Source: Lutibacter sp.
GTDB taxonomy: Bacteria; Bacteroidota; Bacteroidia; Flavobacteriales; Flavobacteriaceae
DNA length: 48,461 nt
Assembly (NCBI GenBank): GCA_002733665.1
Contig: NVWM01000012.1
Location: 1-48,461 of the forward strand
Direction of reading: 5' to 3'
Below the pieces are notes generated by a model. That model saw nothing but the letters and a program-made list of their open reading frames with translations, searched no databases and was not told the origin of the DNA. This document shows, piece by piece, positions 1-10,900 of the stretch. Position numbers and translations under genes: made by a program. Every line of letters starts with the position of its first letter. Within the stretch, counting starts at the first letter, position 1.

Positions 1-438
1 AATAAAGCGCTGGTTAATTTTGTAGGTATTGTATGTATGAGGTTTGCCCGTGCGGAAATTCATATTTTGTACATATAACTGTAACTTCCATTGCGTTGTT
101 GCCTGAACGATAACACCGATTTCTGCACCAATGCCCGCGGTGTAATGTTGCTTGAATTGCGAATGAAAGCTTACCCCAAGGTTTACTAAACCAAAGGCCA
201 GGATGTTTTTATGCGGCTGAAAGGCCAGGCCTCCTCCCGCTTCCCCTTGAAAGGCAAGTGGATAGGAAGATTGTACATCGGGGAGTATGCGGCGTTGCCA
301 GGCGGCACGCATCCGCCAGGATATGGGTTTAAAAAAACGAGTGCGAGGTGATAAGGAAACGATGTCGAGTAGAGTGAGATCGTAAATTTCCAGTTTTTGG
401 TCAGTAGTACGGTAGCGTAATGCAATATTTAAAAAATT
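1..438 (-). CDS. Fragment of a DUF4105/DUF7840 (Lnb-like) family protein, open at both ends
   Basis: The minus strand reads without a stop from about 450 to base 1, giving roughly 145 residues with no start or end of their own. Recognisable stretches are [30 protein letters not shown] and [11 protein letters not shown]. They resemble the beta-rich C-terminal part (DUF7840) of DUF4105/Lnb N-terminal periplasmic domain proteins, which are envelope proteins of unknown function best known from Proteobacteria; I recall this from family patterns and could not search it. Base composition (nearly half G+C) and codon use (CGC, CTG, GCC) differ sharply from everything to the right. The reading frame is cut off at about 436-441, exactly where tuf begins, so gene and neighbour are both truncated. 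Either a chimeric contig join or a genomic rearrangement explains this. Confidence 0.6.
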
Positions 439-879
439 GATGCTGAAAAATTAGCTTCTACTGTTACTGGAGTTGAGATGTTCCGTAAGATATTAGATAG
501 AGGTGAAGCTGGTGATAATGTTGGTATCTTGTTAAGAGGTATTGATAAAGAACAAATTAAAAGAGGTATGGTAATCTGTAAGCCAGGTTCAGTAACTCCA
601 CATGATAAATTTAAGGCAGAAGTATATGTTCTTAAAAAAGAAGAAGGTGGTCGTCACACTCCATTCCATAACAACTATCGTCCACAGTTCTATGTAAGAA
701 CTACAGATGTAACAGGTACTATTAATTTACCTGATGGAGTTGAAATGGTAATGCCAGGAGATAACTTAACAATTACTGTTGAATTACACCAACCAATTGC
801 AATGAATATAGGTTTACGATTTGCAATTCGTGAAGGAGGTAGGACAGTAGGTGCTGGTCAGGTTACAGAAATTCTATAA
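439..879 (+). CDS. tuf: Elongation factor Tu, C-terminal part (5'-truncated)
   Basis: EF-Tu carries aminoacyl-tRNA to the ribosome as a GTP complex. Only domains 2 and 3 are present (about 147 residues of a usual ~395). The frame starts at a stop at 430-432 and becomes EF-Tu-like at [17 protein letters not shown]. The hallmarks [23 protein letters not shown] and [20 protein letters not shown] are intact (quoted in part). The GTPase domain with its P-loop and the NKxD motif is missing because unrelated DNA joins at about 436-441. The ATG at 478 is an internal Met, not a true start. The next genes, tRNA-Trp and secE, follow in the usual Bacteroidota order, so the 3' part sits in its native locus. 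Confidence 0.95.
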   Translation, partial: DAEKLASTVTGVEMFRKILDRGEAGDNVGILLRGIDKEQIKRGMVICKPGSVTPHDKFKAEVYVLKKEEGGRHTPFHNNYRPQFYVRTTDVTGTINLPDGVEMVMPGDNLTITVELHQPIAMNIGLRFAIREGGRTVGAGQVTEIL

Positions 880-904
880 TTAAACCACACCCAAAAAATC
901 TTAT

Positions 905-940
905 AAGATGCTTCTCTTTTTAGAAGAAGCATCTTGTATT
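905..940 (+). terminator. Hairpin after tuf
   Basis: An 11-bp perfect stem (AAGATGCTTCT 905-915 with its complement 925-935) and a 9-nt loop lie 25 bases after the tuf stop and just before tRNA-Trp. The downstream T-run is poor (TGTATTT), so it may act as a processing signal or partial terminator rather than a full stop. Confidence 0.5.
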
Positions 941-941
941 T

Positions 942-1014
942 ACGGGTGTAGCTCAGTTGGTAGAGCACTGGTCTCCAAAACCAGTTGTCGGGAGTTCGAG
1001 CCTCTCCACCCGTG
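942..1014 (+). tRNA. trnW: tRNA-Trp (CCA)
   Basis: Complete cloverleaf: acceptor ACGGGTG/CACCCGT, D-arm GCTCAGTTGGTAGAGC, anticodon stem CTGGT/ACCAG with loop CTCCAAA (anticodon CCA at 975-977), T-arm with GTTCGAG, and discriminator G at 1014. CCA is not encoded in full. Its place between tuf and secE is the usual one in Bacteroidota. Confidence 0.97.
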
Positions 1015-1029
1015 CAAAACAGTATAAAT

Positions 1030-1218
1030 ATGAAAGTTATAAAATATATTAAGGACTCATTTGAAGAGTTAAACACAAAGATGACTTGGATTTCTTGGGA
1101 TGAAGCTCAAAAATCTACAGTTGTTGTGGCAATATTTACAATTATATTTGCATTAGCAGTATTTGTTGTAGATAAAGCATTTCAAACGATTCTTGGTGAA
1201 TATTTTACTTGGTTTTAA
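1030..1218 (+). CDS. secE: Preprotein translocase subunit SecE
   Basis: Small essential membrane subunit of the SecYEG protein-conducting channel. The 62-residue product is the short, single-span SecE form: an amphipathic N-terminal part ending in SWDEAQKSTVVV and one membrane helix (about residues 34-54, VAIFTIIFALAVFVVDKAF). The ATG at 1030 is chosen because an upstream in-frame start would lie inside tRNA-Trp. It begins 15 bases after the tRNA and its stop is 2 bases before nusG, so secE and nusG are co-transcribed. Confidence 0.93.
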   Translation: MKVIKYIKDSFEELNTKMTWISWDEAQKSTVVVAIFTIIFALAVFVVDKAFQTILGEYFTWF

Positions 1219-1220
1219 TT

Positions 1221-1775
1221 ATGGCTGATACTTCTATAAAAAAATGGTATGTCGTCAGAGCAATTGGCGGTCAAGAAAATAAAGTTAAAAACTATATTGA
1301 AAATGAAATTGCACGTTTGAAACTAACTGATTATATAGATCAGGTTTTAGTTCCAACAGAGAAAGTTATACAAATTCGTAAGGGAAAGAAAATAAATAAA
1401 GAAAGAGTTTATTTTCCAGGCTACATCATGATTGAGGCTAATTTAAGTGGAGAGATACCACACATTATTAAATCTGTTCCTGGAGTTATTGGTTTTTTAG
1501 GAGAAGTTAAAGGAGGAGATCCTGTTCCGTTAAGAAAATCAGAAGTGAATAGAATGCTTGGTAAAGTAGATGAGTTAGCTATTCAAAATGAAAATGTAGC
1601 AATTCCTTTTATCATCGGAGAAACTGTAAAAGTTGTTGATGGTCCATTTAATGGATTTGATGGTTCGATAGAGAAAATAAATGAAGAGAAAAGGAAATTA
1701 GAAGTTATGGTAAAGATTTTCGGAAGAAAAACACCATTAGAGCTAAGTTATATGCAAGTAGAAAAAATTTCATAA
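1221..1775 (+). CDS. nusG: Transcription termination/antitermination factor NusG
   Basis: NusG binds the RNA polymerase clamp and links transcription with Rho or the ribosome. The 184-residue protein shows an NGN domain (about residues 8-105, starting KKWYVVRAIGGQE and containing VYFPGYIMIEA) and a C-terminal KOW domain (about 125-180, with GETVKVVDGPFNGFDG). The ATG at 1221 gives the conserved N-terminus; a start four codons upstream would overlap secE. Its place right after secE and before rplK is standard. Confidence 0.97.
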   Translation: MADTSIKKWYVVRAIGGQENKVKNYIENEIARLKLTDYIDQVLVPTEKVIQIRKGKKINKERVYFPGYIMIEANLSGEIPHIIKSVPGVIGFLGEVKGGDPVPLRKSEVNRMLGKVDELAIQNENVAIPFIIGETVKVVDGPFNGFDGSIEKINEEKRKLEVMVKIFGRKTPLELSYMQVEKIS

Positions 1776-1801
1776 TTGTTACATTAAATAAAAAAAATGA
1801 T

Positions 1802-1830
1802 ATTACAAAGTGCTTCCAACATGTTGTAAT
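1802..1830 (+). promoter_or_regulatory. Hairpin in the nusG-rplK spacer
   Basis: ATTACAA (1802-1808) pairs with TTGTAAT (1824-1830), enclosing a 15-nt loop, 22 bases before the rplK start. In many bacteria ribosomal protein L1 represses the rplKA mRNA by binding a leader structure. That this is such an operator is inference from position only. Confidence 0.3.
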
Positions 1831-1851
1831 GTCTAACTTAAAGTAAAGAAA

Positions 1852-2289
1852 ATGGCAAAAGAAATAAGCAAAGTTGTAAAATTACAAGTGCGTGGAGGAG
1901 CTGCAAACCCTTCACCACCAGTTGGACCAGCTTTGGGTGCTGCCGGAGTTAATATTATGGAGTTCTGTAAGCAATTTAATGCAAGAACTCAAGATAAACA
2001 AGGAAAGGTTTTACCAGTTGCAATTACTGTATACATGGATAAATCTTTTGAGTTTGTTGTAAAAACACCTCCTGCAGCAGTACAAATATTAGAAGCAGCA
2101 AAAATTAAGAAAGGTTCAGGAGAACCTAATAGAATCAAAGTAGCAACCGTTACTTGGGACCAATTGAAAACAATAGCAGAAGATAAAATGGTAGACTTAA
2201 ATGCATTTACAATAGAATCTGCAATGAAAATGATGGCAGGAACTGCTCGTTCAATGGGAATCAAGGTGAAAGGAAATGCTCCAGTTTAA
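1852..2289 (+). CDS. rplK: 50S ribosomal protein L11
   Basis: L11 forms the base of the GTPase-associated centre with 23S rRNA and is needed for stringent-response sensing. Its 145 residues match the family length. The N-terminal domain carries the proline-rich [20 protein letters not shown] (residues 15-34), and the C-terminal RNA-binding domain ends [10 protein letters not shown]. It is first of the rplKAJL run, with a 76-base spacer to nusG and 19 bases to rplA. Confidence 0.98.
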   Translation: MAKEISKVVKLQVRGGAANPSPPVGPALGAAGVNIMEFCKQFNARTQDKQGKVLPVAITVYMDKSFEFVVKTPPAAVQILEAAKIKKGSGEPNRIKVATVTWDQLKTIAEDKMVDLNAFTIESAMKMMAGTARSMGIKVKGNAPV

Positions 2290-2308
2290 CTTTAAAAGTT
2301 TTTAAGAA

Positions 2309-2998
2309 ATGACAAAATTAACTAAAAAACAAAAAGAGGCTGTAGCTAAAGTTGACAAATCTCAAGCTCTTAATGTCTCAGATGCATCAGCATTGATTAA
2401 GGAAATAACTAATGTGAAATTTGACGCATCAGTTGATTTAGCAATCCGTTTAGGTGTTGACCCTCGTAAAGCTAATCAAATGGTGAGAGGTGTAGTAACA
2501 TTACCACACGGAACTGGTAAAGATGTGAAAGTTTTAGCATTAGTAACTCCAGACAAAGCAGCCGATGCAACAGCTGCAGGAGCAGATTATGTTGGATTGG
2601 ACGAATATCTTACCAAGATTAAAGGTGGATGGACTGACGTTGATGTAATTATTACAATGCCAAGTGTTATGGGTAAATTAGGACCTTTAGGTCGTGTATT
2701 AGGACCAAGAGGATTAATGCCAAACCCAAAAACAGGTACTGTAACGATGGATGTCGCAAAAGCAGTAAAGGATGTAAAAGCTGGTAAAATTGACTTTAAA
2801 GTTGATAAAACAGGAATTATACATGCTTCAATTGCTAAAGTATCATTTGATGCAGATAAGATTGCAGATAATGCAAATGAATTATTACAAACAATCATTA
2901 AATTGAAGCCAACTTCGGCTAAAGGAACTTATATAAAAAGTATTTTTATGTCAAGTACTATGAGCCCTTCAGTTGCTATTGATGATAAATCACTATAA
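2309..2998 (+). CDS. rplA: 50S ribosomal protein L1
   Basis: L1 builds the mobile stalk near the E site and, in characterised bacteria, represses its own operon. The length of 229 residues is typical. The signatures [29 protein letters not shown] and the C-terminal STMSPSV are present. The gene ends 2 bases before rplJ, so translation of the two may be coupled. Confidence 0.98.
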   Translation: MTKLTKKQKEAVAKVDKSQALNVSDASALIKEITNVKFDASVDLAIRLGVDPRKANQMVRGVVTLPHGTGKDVKVLALVTPDKAADATAAGADYVGLDEYLTKIKGGWTDVDVIITMPSVMGKLGPLGRVLGPRGLMPNPKTGTVTMDVAKAVKDVKAGKIDFKVDKTGIIHASIAKVSFDADKIADNANELLQTIIKLKPTSAKGTYIKSIFMSSTMSPSVAIDDKSL

Positions 2999-3000
2999 TT

Positions 3001-3519
3001 ATGACTAGAGAAGAAAAATCACAAGTAATAGACGATTTAACAACTCAATTGACTGATGGTGGTATCATTTATTTGGCAGACATTTCAGGATTAGATGCAT
3101 TGAGTACTTCTAATTTACGTAGAGCTTGTTTTAAAGCAAACGTAAAATTAGCAGTTGTTAAAAATACATTGCTAGCAAAAGCAATGGAAAAATCTGATAA
3201 GGATTTTGGAGAATTACCAGAAACATTAAAAGGAAATACTTCTTTGATGATTTCAGATACAGGTAATGCTCCAGCAAAAGTAATTAAAGAATTTCGTAAG
3301 AACTCTGACAAACCTGTTCTTAAAGGAGCATATGTTGAAGAAGCAATTTATATTGGCGATGATCAATTAGATGCTCTTGTTAACATCAAATCTAAAGAGG
3401 AAGTTATTGGAGATATCATTGGATTGTTACAATCACCAGCGAAAAATGTAATCTCAGCATTACAGTCTGGAGGAAGTAAATTATCTGGAATTCTTAAGAC
3501 ATTATCAGAAAAAGAATAA
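3001..3519 (+). CDS. rplJ: 50S ribosomal protein L10
   Basis: L10 anchors L7/L12 dimers to the ribosome to form the stalk that recruits translation factors. It has 172 residues with the L10 N-terminal domain (ISGLDALSTSNLRR, KLAVVKNTLLAKAME) and the C-terminal helix (about 145-170) that holds L7/L12. It lies directly after rplA, with 44 AT-rich bases before rplL. Confidence 0.98.
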   Translation: MTREEKSQVIDDLTTQLTDGGIIYLADISGLDALSTSNLRRACFKANVKLAVVKNTLLAKAMEKSDKDFGELPETLKGNTSLMISDTGNAPAKVIKEFRKNSDKPVLKGAYVEEAIYIGDDQLDALVNIKSKEEVIGDIIGLLQSPAKNVISALQSGGSKLSGILKTLSEKE

Positions 3520-3563
3520 AGCACTAAATAAACACTAAATATTAAAAATTAAAACAAAAGAAA

Positions 3564-3935
3564 ATGGCAGAATTAAAAGATTTCGCAGAACAATTAGTTA
3601 ACTTATCAGTAAAAGAAGTTAATGAATTAGCAGCTATTTTAAAAGACGAATACGGAATTGAACCAGCAGCTGCAGTAGCAGTAGCAGGTCCAGCAGCAGG
3701 TGGAGCAGATGCAGCAGAAGAAAAAACTGAATTCGATGTAATTTTAAAAGCAGCAGGAGGTTCTAAATTAGCAGTAGTAAAATTAGTTAAAGAATTAACT
3801 GGTTTAGGCTTGAAAGAAGCTAAAGGGATTGTTGATAGTGCACCAGCACCAATCAAAGAAGGTATCTCTAAAGATGAGGCAGAAGGTCTTAAAAAATCTT
3901 TAGAAGAAGCTGGAGCAGAGGTAGAACTTAAATAA
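3564..3935 (+). CDS. rplL: 50S ribosomal protein L7/L12
   Basis: Multi-copy stalk protein that stimulates factor-dependent GTP hydrolysis. The 123 residues comprise an N-terminal dimerisation helix pair, an Ala-rich hinge (about 37-55, [15 protein letters not shown]) and the C-terminal domain with [20 protein letters not shown]. Strong GCA/TTA codon bias fits a highly expressed gene. It is the last ribosomal gene before rpoB. Confidence 0.98.
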   Translation: MAELKDFAEQLVNLSVKEVNELAAILKDEYGIEPAAAVAVAGPAAGGADAAEEKTEFDVILKAAGGSKLAVVKLVKELTGLGLKEAKGIVDSAPAPIKEGISKDEAEGLKKSLEEAGAEVELK

Positions 3936-3959
3936 GTTTCACCCATTTACACACATTAA

Positions 3960-3999
3960 GGTTTAGGTCTTTGGGTAACCAAAAAGACCTAAACCATTT
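3960..3999 (+). terminator. rplL-rpoB attenuator-like hairpin
   Basis: A 13-bp perfect stem (GGTTTAGGTCTTT 3960-3972 with its complement 3983-3995), a 10-nt loop and a short ATTTT tail lie in the 120-base rplL-rpoB gap. In other bacteria a partial terminator here lowers rpoBC output relative to the ribosomal genes. The short T-run suggests a leaky terminator. Confidence 0.65.
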
Positions 4000-4055
4000 T
4001 GCGTATATATTCGTTCTTGTATTTTTAACTGACTTTAATTAAAAAAAAATTTCCA

Positions 4056-7000
4056 TTGGCAACGAAAAATAGTACCGAAAGAATAAACTTTGCATCAGCA
4101 AAATTGATAACTGATTATCCAGATTTTTTGGATATTCAGATAAAATCATTCCAAGATTTTTTTCAATTAAAAACCAAAGCTGACGAGAGAAGTACTGAAG
4201 GATTGTATAGAACCTTCACCGACATTTTCCCAATTACAGATACTCGAAATCAATTTGTTTTAGAGTTTTTAGACTACTTTGTAGATCCACCAAGATATTC
4301 AATTCGTGAATGTATTGAAAGAGGATTAACTCACTCTGTACCTTTAAAAGCTAGACTAAAATTATATTGTACCGATCCAGAGCATGAAGATTTTGAAACA
4401 ATAGTTCAAGATGTATATTTAGGAACTATTCCTTATATGACAGAAAGTGGAACGTTTGTTATAAATGGTGCTGAACGTGTTGTCGTTTCTCAATTGCACC
4501 GTTCTCCAGGAGTATTCTTTGGGCAATCATTCCACGCAAATGGAACAAAGTTGTATTCAGCAAGAGTAATTCCTTTTAAAGGATCTTGGATAGAATTTGC
4601 AACTGATATCAATCAGGTAATGTATGCTTACATTGATAGAAAGAAAAAATTACCAGTAACTACACTTTTCCGTGCTATCGGATTTGAAAGAGATAAAGAT
4701 ATCCTTGAGATATTTGACCTTGCAGAAGAAGTGAAAGTTTCTAAAAGCGGTTTAAAAAGAATATTAGGACGTAAATTAGCAGCACGTGTATTAAAAACAT
4801 GGTTTGAAGATTTCGTTGATGAAGATACAGGAGAAGTAGTTTCTATTGAAAGAAACGAAATCGTTTTTGATCGTGATACAATTTTAGAAAAAGAGCACAT
4901 TGATGAAATCATTGAATCTGGTTCTAAAACTATCTTGCTTCACAAAGAAGACAATCAAATGGCTGATTACGCAATCATCCATAACACATTACAAAAAGAT
5001 CCAACGAATTCTGAAAAAGAAGCAGTTGAACATATTTATAGACAATTACGTAACGCTGAGCCGCCAGATTATGAAACTGCAAAAGGAATTATAGATAAAC
5101 TATTTTTCTCTGAGCAACGTTATAATTTAGGTGAAGTTGGTCGTTTTAGAATGAATAAAAAGTTAGAACTTAATGTTGATATGGACATTAAAGTTTTAAC
5201 AAAGGAAGATATTATTACTATTATCAAGAACTTGATAAACTTAGTAAACTCTAAAGCAGAAGTTGATGATATTGATCACCTTTCAAATCGTCGTGTACGT
5301 ACTGTTGGTGAGCAATTAGCTTCTCAATTTGGAGTTGGACTTTCTCGTATGGCACGTACTATTCGTGAACGTATGAATGTTCGTGATAATGAGGTGTTTA
5401 CACCAATAGATTTGATTAATGCAAAGACATTGTCTTCTGTAATTAATTCATTCTTTGGAACAAACCAATTATCTCAATTTATGGATCAAACGAATCCATT
5501 AGCAGAGATTACTCACAAACGTCGTTTATCTGCACTTGGACCTGGAGGTTTATCTAGAGAAAGAGCAGGATTTGAGGTTCGTGATGTTCACTATACTCAT
5601 TATGGTCGTTTATGTCCTATTGAAACACCAGAGGGACCAAATATTGGTTTGATTTCATCATTAGCAGTTTTTGCAAAGGTGAATAACTTAGGATTTATCG
5701 AAACTGCTTATAGAAAAGTTGTAGATGGTGTTGTAAATACAACAGACGAGCCAATATACTTATCTGCAGAGGAAGAAGAAGGAATGAAATTTGCGCAATC
5801 AAATTTAGAATTAGATAATAATAATAAATTTGTTGCCGAAAGAATCATCACAAGAGAAGAAGCAGATTTCCCTGAAGTTGAAATTAAAGACGTAAACTTT
5901 ATGGATGTTGCGCCTAATCAAATTGCATCTATTTCTGCATCATTGATTCCTTTCTTGGAGCATGATGATGCCAATCGTGCATTGATGGGGTCAAACATGA
6001 TGCGTCAAGCAGTTCCATTATTACGTCCAGAATCTCCAATTGTAGGTACAGGACTTGAACGTAGAGTTGCTAAAGATTCTAGAATCTTAATAAATGCCGA
6101 AGGAAATGGAGTTGTAGAATATGTAGATTCAAACATCATTACTATTAAGTATGAAAGAAGTGATGAAGAGCGTAAAGTGAGTTTTGAGGTAGATGAGAAA
6201 ACATATAAACTAATTAAATTTAGAAAAACCAATCAAGGAACTTCTATTAACTTAAAGCCGATTGTTAAAAAAGGTGATAAAGTTGAATTAGGACAAGTAC
6301 TTTGTGAAGGATATGCTACTCAAAAAGGAGAATTAGCTTTAGGTATCAATATGAAAGTAGCCTTTATGCCTTGGAAAGGGTATAACTTTGAGGATGCGAT
6401 TGTGATTTCTGAAAAAGTAGTGAAAGAAGATATTTTCACTTCTATACATATTGATGAGTATTCATTAGATGTAAGAGATACAAAATTAGGTGCAGAAGAA
6501 TTAACAAATGATATTCCTAACGTTTCTGAAGAGGCTACTAAAGACTTAGATGAAAACGGAATGATTCGTATTGGTGCAGAGGTAAATCCTGGAGACATCT
6601 TAATTGGTAAGATTACACCAAAAGGAGAATCTGATCCAACACCTGAAGAAAAATTATTAAGAGCAATCTTTGGAGATAAAGCAGGTGATGTAAAAGATGC
6701 ATCATTAAAAGCTTCACCTTCATTAAGAGGAGTTGTAATTGATAAAAAATTATTCCAAAGAGCAGTAAAAGATAAGTCTAAACGTATTCGCGATAAAGAA
6801 GATATTGCACGTTTAGAAGTTGAATTTAAAGTAATGTTTGACGATTTAAAAAGTGTACTAGTTGATAAACTATTTACTTTAGTTAGTGGAAAAACATCTC
6901 AAGGAGTTAAAAATGATTTAGGTGAAGAAACATTACCAAAAGGCAAGAAATTTACATTAAAGATGTTAAACTCTGTTGATGATTATGCTCACTTAACAAA

Positions 7001-7871
7001 AGGTTCTTGGACAACAGATAAAGAGTTGAACAAACTTGTAAAAGAGTTATTACACAATTATAAAATCAAGTTAAACGATTTACAAGGAAACTTACGTCGT
7101 GATAAGTTTACCATTTCAGTTGGTGATGAGTTACCTGCAGGAATTGTAAAACTTGCAAAAGTTTATATCGCTAAAAAACGTAAACTGAAAGTTGGGGATA
7201 AAATGGCAGGACGTCACGGTAACAAAGGTATTGTTGCTCGTATTGTTCGTCAAGAAGATATGCCTTTCTTAGAAGACGGAACGCCTGTAGATATTGTATT
7301 GAATCCACTTGGTGTACCATCACGTATGAATATCGGGCAGATTTATGAAACTGTACTTGGTTGGGCTGGTCAAAAATTAGGTAAAAAGTATGCAACACCA
7401 ATTTTTGATGGAGCAACTTTAGATCAAATTACAGAGATTACTAACGAAGCAGGAGTTCCAGAATTTGGACATACATATTTATATGATGGAGGTACTGGAG
7501 AACGTTTCGATCAACCTGCAACGGTTGGAGTAATTTATATGATTAAGTTAGGACATATGATTGAAGATAAAATGCACGCGCGTTCTATCGGTCCTTACTC
7601 ATTGATTACACAACAACCTCTTGGTGGTAAAGCACAATTTGGTGGTCAACGTTTTGGAGAGATGGAAGTTTGGGCACTTGAAGCATACGGTGCATCAAGT
7701 ATCTTGAGAGAAATCTTGACAGTAAAATCTGATGATGTTCTTGGTAGAGCAAAAACTTACGAAGCAATCGTTAAGGGAGAGCCAATGCCAGAACCAGGAT
7801 TACCAGAATCTTTTAACGTATTAATGCATGAACTGAAAGGTTTAGGATTAGACGTTAGATTAGAAGAATAA
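4056..7871 (+). CDS. rpoB: DNA-directed RNA polymerase subunit beta
   Basis: Catalytic beta subunit of RNA polymerase, 1271 residues, a normal Bacteroidota length. Landmarks in order: N-terminal lobe with [16 protein letters not shown], the rifampicin-pocket and fork region near residues 470-535 ([42 protein letters not shown]), the hybrid-binding/switch part [10 protein letters not shown], and a C-terminal clamp ending [15 protein letters not shown]. The start is TTG: the next in-frame Met is over 120 residues in and an in-frame stop lies at 4026, so no ATG is possible. The rifampicin-pocket residues visible look wild type. Confidence 0.98.
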   Translation: MATKNSTERINFASAKLITDYPDFLDIQIKSFQDFFQLKTKADERSTEGLYRTFTDIFPITDTRNQFVLEFLDYFVDPPRYSIRECIERGLTHSVPLKARLKLYCTDPEHEDFETIVQDVYLGTIPYMTESGTFVINGAERVVVSQLHRSPGVFFGQSFHANGTKLYSARVIPFKGSWIEFATDINQVMYAYIDRKKKLPVTTLFRAIGFERDKDILEIFDLAEEVKVSKSGLKRILGRKLAARVLKTWFEDFVDEDTGEVVSIERNEIVFDRDTILEKEHIDEIIESGSKTILLHKEDNQMADYAIIHNTLQKDPTNSEKEAVEHIYRQLRNAEPPDYETAKGIIDKLFFSEQRYNLGEVGRFRMNKKLELNVDMDIKVLTKEDIITIIKNLINLVNSKAEVDDIDHLSNRRVRTVGEQLASQFGVGLSRMARTIRERMNVRDNEVFTPIDLINAKTLSSVINSFFGTNQLSQFMDQTNPLAEITHKRRLSALGPGGLSRERAGFEVRDVHYTHYGRLCPIETPEGPNIGLISSLAVFAKVNNLGFIETAYRKVVDGVVNTTDEPIYLSAEEEEGMKFAQSNLELDNNNKFVAERIITREEADFPEVEIKDVNFMDVAPNQIASISASLIPFLEHDDANRALMGSNMMRQAVPLLRPESPIVGTGLERRVAKDSRILINAEGNGVVEYVDSNIITIKYERSDEERKVSFEVDEKTYKLIKFRKTNQGTSINLKPIVKKGDKVELGQVLCEGYATQKGELALGINMKVAFMPWKGYNFEDAIVISEKVVKEDIFTSIHIDEYSLDVRDTKLGAEELTNDIPNVSEEATKDLDENGMIRIGAEVNPGDILIGKITPKGESDPTPEEKLLRAIFGDKAGDVKDASLKASPSLRGVVIDKKLFQRAVKDKSKRIRDKEDIARLEVEFKVMFDDLKSVLVDKLFTLVSGKTSQGVKNDLGEETLPKGKKFTLKMLNSVDDYAHLTKGSWTTDKELNKLVKELLHNYKIKLNDLQGNLRRDKFTISVGDELPAGIVKLAKVYIAKKRKLKVGDKMAGRHGNKGIVARIVRQEDMPFLEDGTPVDIVLNPLGVPSRMNIGQIYETVLGWAGQKLGKKYATPIFDGATLDQITEITNEAGVPEFGHTYLYDGGTGERFDQPATVGVIYMIKLGHMIEDKMHARSIGPYSLITQQPLGGKAQFGGQRFGEMEVWALEAYGASSILREILTVKSDDVLGRAKTYEAIVKGEPMPEPGLPESFNVLMHELKGLGLDVRLEE

Positions 7872-7881
7872 CAACACTAAT

Positions 7882-7914
7882 TTGCAAGAAGTCTTAATTT
7901 AAGGCTTCTTGCAA
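7882..7914 (+). promoter_or_regulatory. rpoB-rpoC intergenic hairpin
   Basis: TTGCAAGAAG (7882-7891) pairs with CTTCTTGCAA (7905-7914), and the stem can be extended inward by several pairs including a G-T. No T-run follows, so this is more likely an mRNA processing or stability element than a terminator. Confidence 0.45.
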
Positions 7915-7949
7915 TAATTATAATTTTTACAAAATTCGAATCCATTACC

Positions 7950-10900
7950 ATGGCAAAAAGAAACGATAAGTACACTGTAAAAAAGTTTAGTAAAATATCA
8001 ATTGGTTTAGCATCACCAGAGAAAATCTTAGGAGATTCAAGAGGTGAAGTTTTAAAGCCAGAAACAATCAACTACCGTACACACAAACCAGAAAGAGATG
8101 GTTTGTTCTGTGAAAGAATTTTTGGTCCTATCAAAGATTTTGAATGTGCTTGTGGAAAATACAAGAGAATTCGTTACAGAGGAATTGTATGTGATCGATG
8201 TGGAGTTGAAGTAACTGAGAAAAAAGTACGTAGAGATAGAGTAGGACATATCAATTTGGTAGTTCCTGTTGCTCACATTTGGTATTTTAGATCATTGCCT
8301 AATAAAATGGGATACCTTTTAGGTTTGCCATCTAAAAAATTAGACATGATTATTTACTACGAACGTTACGTAGTAATTCAACCAGCATCTGCAAAAAATG
8401 CAGAAGGAGAACCATTACAAAAAATGGATTTCTTAACAGAAGAGGAATATTTAGATATTCAAGAGTCATTCCCACCAGAAAATCAATATTTAGACGATAC
8501 AGATCCAGATAAGTTTATTGCTAAAATGGGTGCTGAATGTTTAATTGATTTATTGGCAAGAATTGATTTAGAAGAATTATCTTATCAATTAAGACATAAA
8601 GCAAATACTGAAACATCTAAACAACGTAAAACAGAAGCATTAAAGAGATTAAATGTTGTTGAAGCGTTTAGAGATTCACAAAAAAATAGAGAAAACAATC
8701 CTGAGTGGATGATTATGAAGGCAGTTCCGGTGATTCCACCAGAATTGAGACCATTAGTGCCACTTGATGGAGGTCGTTTTGCAACATCAGATTTAAATGA
8801 TTTATACCGTAGAGTAATTATACGTAACAATCGTTTAAAAAGACTGGTTGAAATCAAAGCACCTGAAGTTATCTTGCGTAATGAAAAACGTATGTTACAA
8901 GAATCAGTAGATTCATTGTTTGATAACACACGTAAATCATCTGCAGTAAAAACAGAATCTAACAGACCTTTAAAATCACTTTCTGATTCATTAAAAGGTA
9001 AGCAAGGACGTTTCCGTCAGAACTTGTTAGGAAAACGTGTTGATTATTCTGCACGTTCAGTTATTGTTGTCGGACCTACATTAAAATTATATGAATGTGG
9101 AATCCCAAAAGAAATGGCAGCAGAATTATACAAGCCTTTTGTAATTAGAAAACTAATTGAAAGAGGAATTGTAAAAACTGTAAAATCTGCAAAGAAAATT
9201 ATAGATAAAAGAGAGCCAGTAGTTTGGGATATTTTAGAAAATGTTTTAAAAGGACACCCTGTACTATTAAATCGTGCTCCTACACTTCACCGTCTTGGTA
9301 TTCAAGCATTCCAACCAAAATTAATTGAAGGGAAAGCAATACAATTACATCCATTAGTATGTACTGCATTTAATGCCGATTTTGATGGTGATCAAATGGC
9401 AGTTCATTTACCATTAGGACCTGAAGCAATATTAGAAGCACAATTATTATTATTAGCTTCTCATAGTATTTTGAATCCTGCGAATGGTGCACCAATTACT
9501 GTACCATCACAAGATATGGTGCTTGGATTGTATTATATGACTAAAGAGCGTTTAAATACACCAACTTATTCTGTAAAAGGAGAAGGATTAACATTCTACT
9601 CTCCTGAAGAAGTTATTATTGCTTTTAATGAAAAAGTGGTAGAGTTAAATGCAGGAATTACTGTAAGAACTAAAGATATTGATGAGAACGGAGATCAGGT
9701 AACTAAATTAATTAAAACAACTGTTGGTAGAGTATTATTTAACGAAGTTGTACCAGCGGAAGCAGGTTATATTAATGAAGTATTGACTAAGAAATCTTTG
9801 AGAGATATTATTGGTGACATTTTAAGAGTTACAAGTATTCCTGTAATAGGGAAATTCTTAGATGAGATAAAAGATATGGGATACAAATTTGCATTCCAAG
9901 GAGGTCTTTCATTTAGTTTAGGGGATATTATTATTCCTGAAGAGAAGCATAAAATGATTGCTGATGCCAAAAAAGAGGTTGATGGAATTAGAGCAAACTA
10001 CAACATGGGAATGTTGACAAACAAAGAACGTTACAATCAAGTAATTGATATTTGGGGATCTGCAAACAATCGTTTGACAGAACTTTCTATGAAACGTTTA
10101 CGTGAAGATCAACAAGGGTTTAACTCAGTATATATGATGCTTGATTCTGGTGCAAGGGGTTCTAAAGAACAAATTCGTCAGTTAACAGGTATGCGTGGAT
10201 TGATGGCAAAGCCTAAAAAATCTACATCTGGAGGAGGACAAATTATTGAAAATCCAATTTTATCGAACTTTAAAGAGGGACTTTCAATTCTTGAGTACTT
10301 TATTTCTACACACGGTGCACGTAAAGGTCTTGCCGATACAGCACTTAAAACTGCCGATGCAGGTTATTTAACGCGTCGTCTAGTAGATGTATCTCAAGAT
10401 GTTATTGTAAACGAAGTAGATTGTGGAACATTAAGAGGTTTAGAAATTACTCCGTTAAAAAAGAATGACGAAGTTGTTGAATCATTAGAAGAAAGAATTA
10501 CAGGACGTGTTTCTTTACACGATGTAATTGATCCATTATCTGGAGAATTATATGTTGAAGCAGGAGAAGAAATTTCTGAAGAGATTGCAAGTAAAATCGA
10601 AGCATCACCTATTGATGCTGTTGAAGCAAGATCTGCATTAACTTGTGAAGCAAAAAGAGGTATTTGTGCAAAATGTTACGGATACAGCTTATCAACAAGA
10701 AAAATGGTTCAAAAAGGTGAGGCAGTTGGTGTAATTGCAGCACAATCAATTGGAGAACCAGGAACACAGTTAACGTTGAGAACATTCCACGTTGGTGGTG
10801 TAGCAGGAAATATTTCTGAAGAAAATAAATTGACAACTAAGTTTGCTGGAAAAGCAATTATTGAAGATCTAAGAACTGTAAAAGGTGATGATGGTCAAGG

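Noticed and set aside
858..1076. Minus-strand frame of 72 residues across tRNA-Trp
   Set aside because: It covers the tRNA gene and the start of secE; a shadow of real features.
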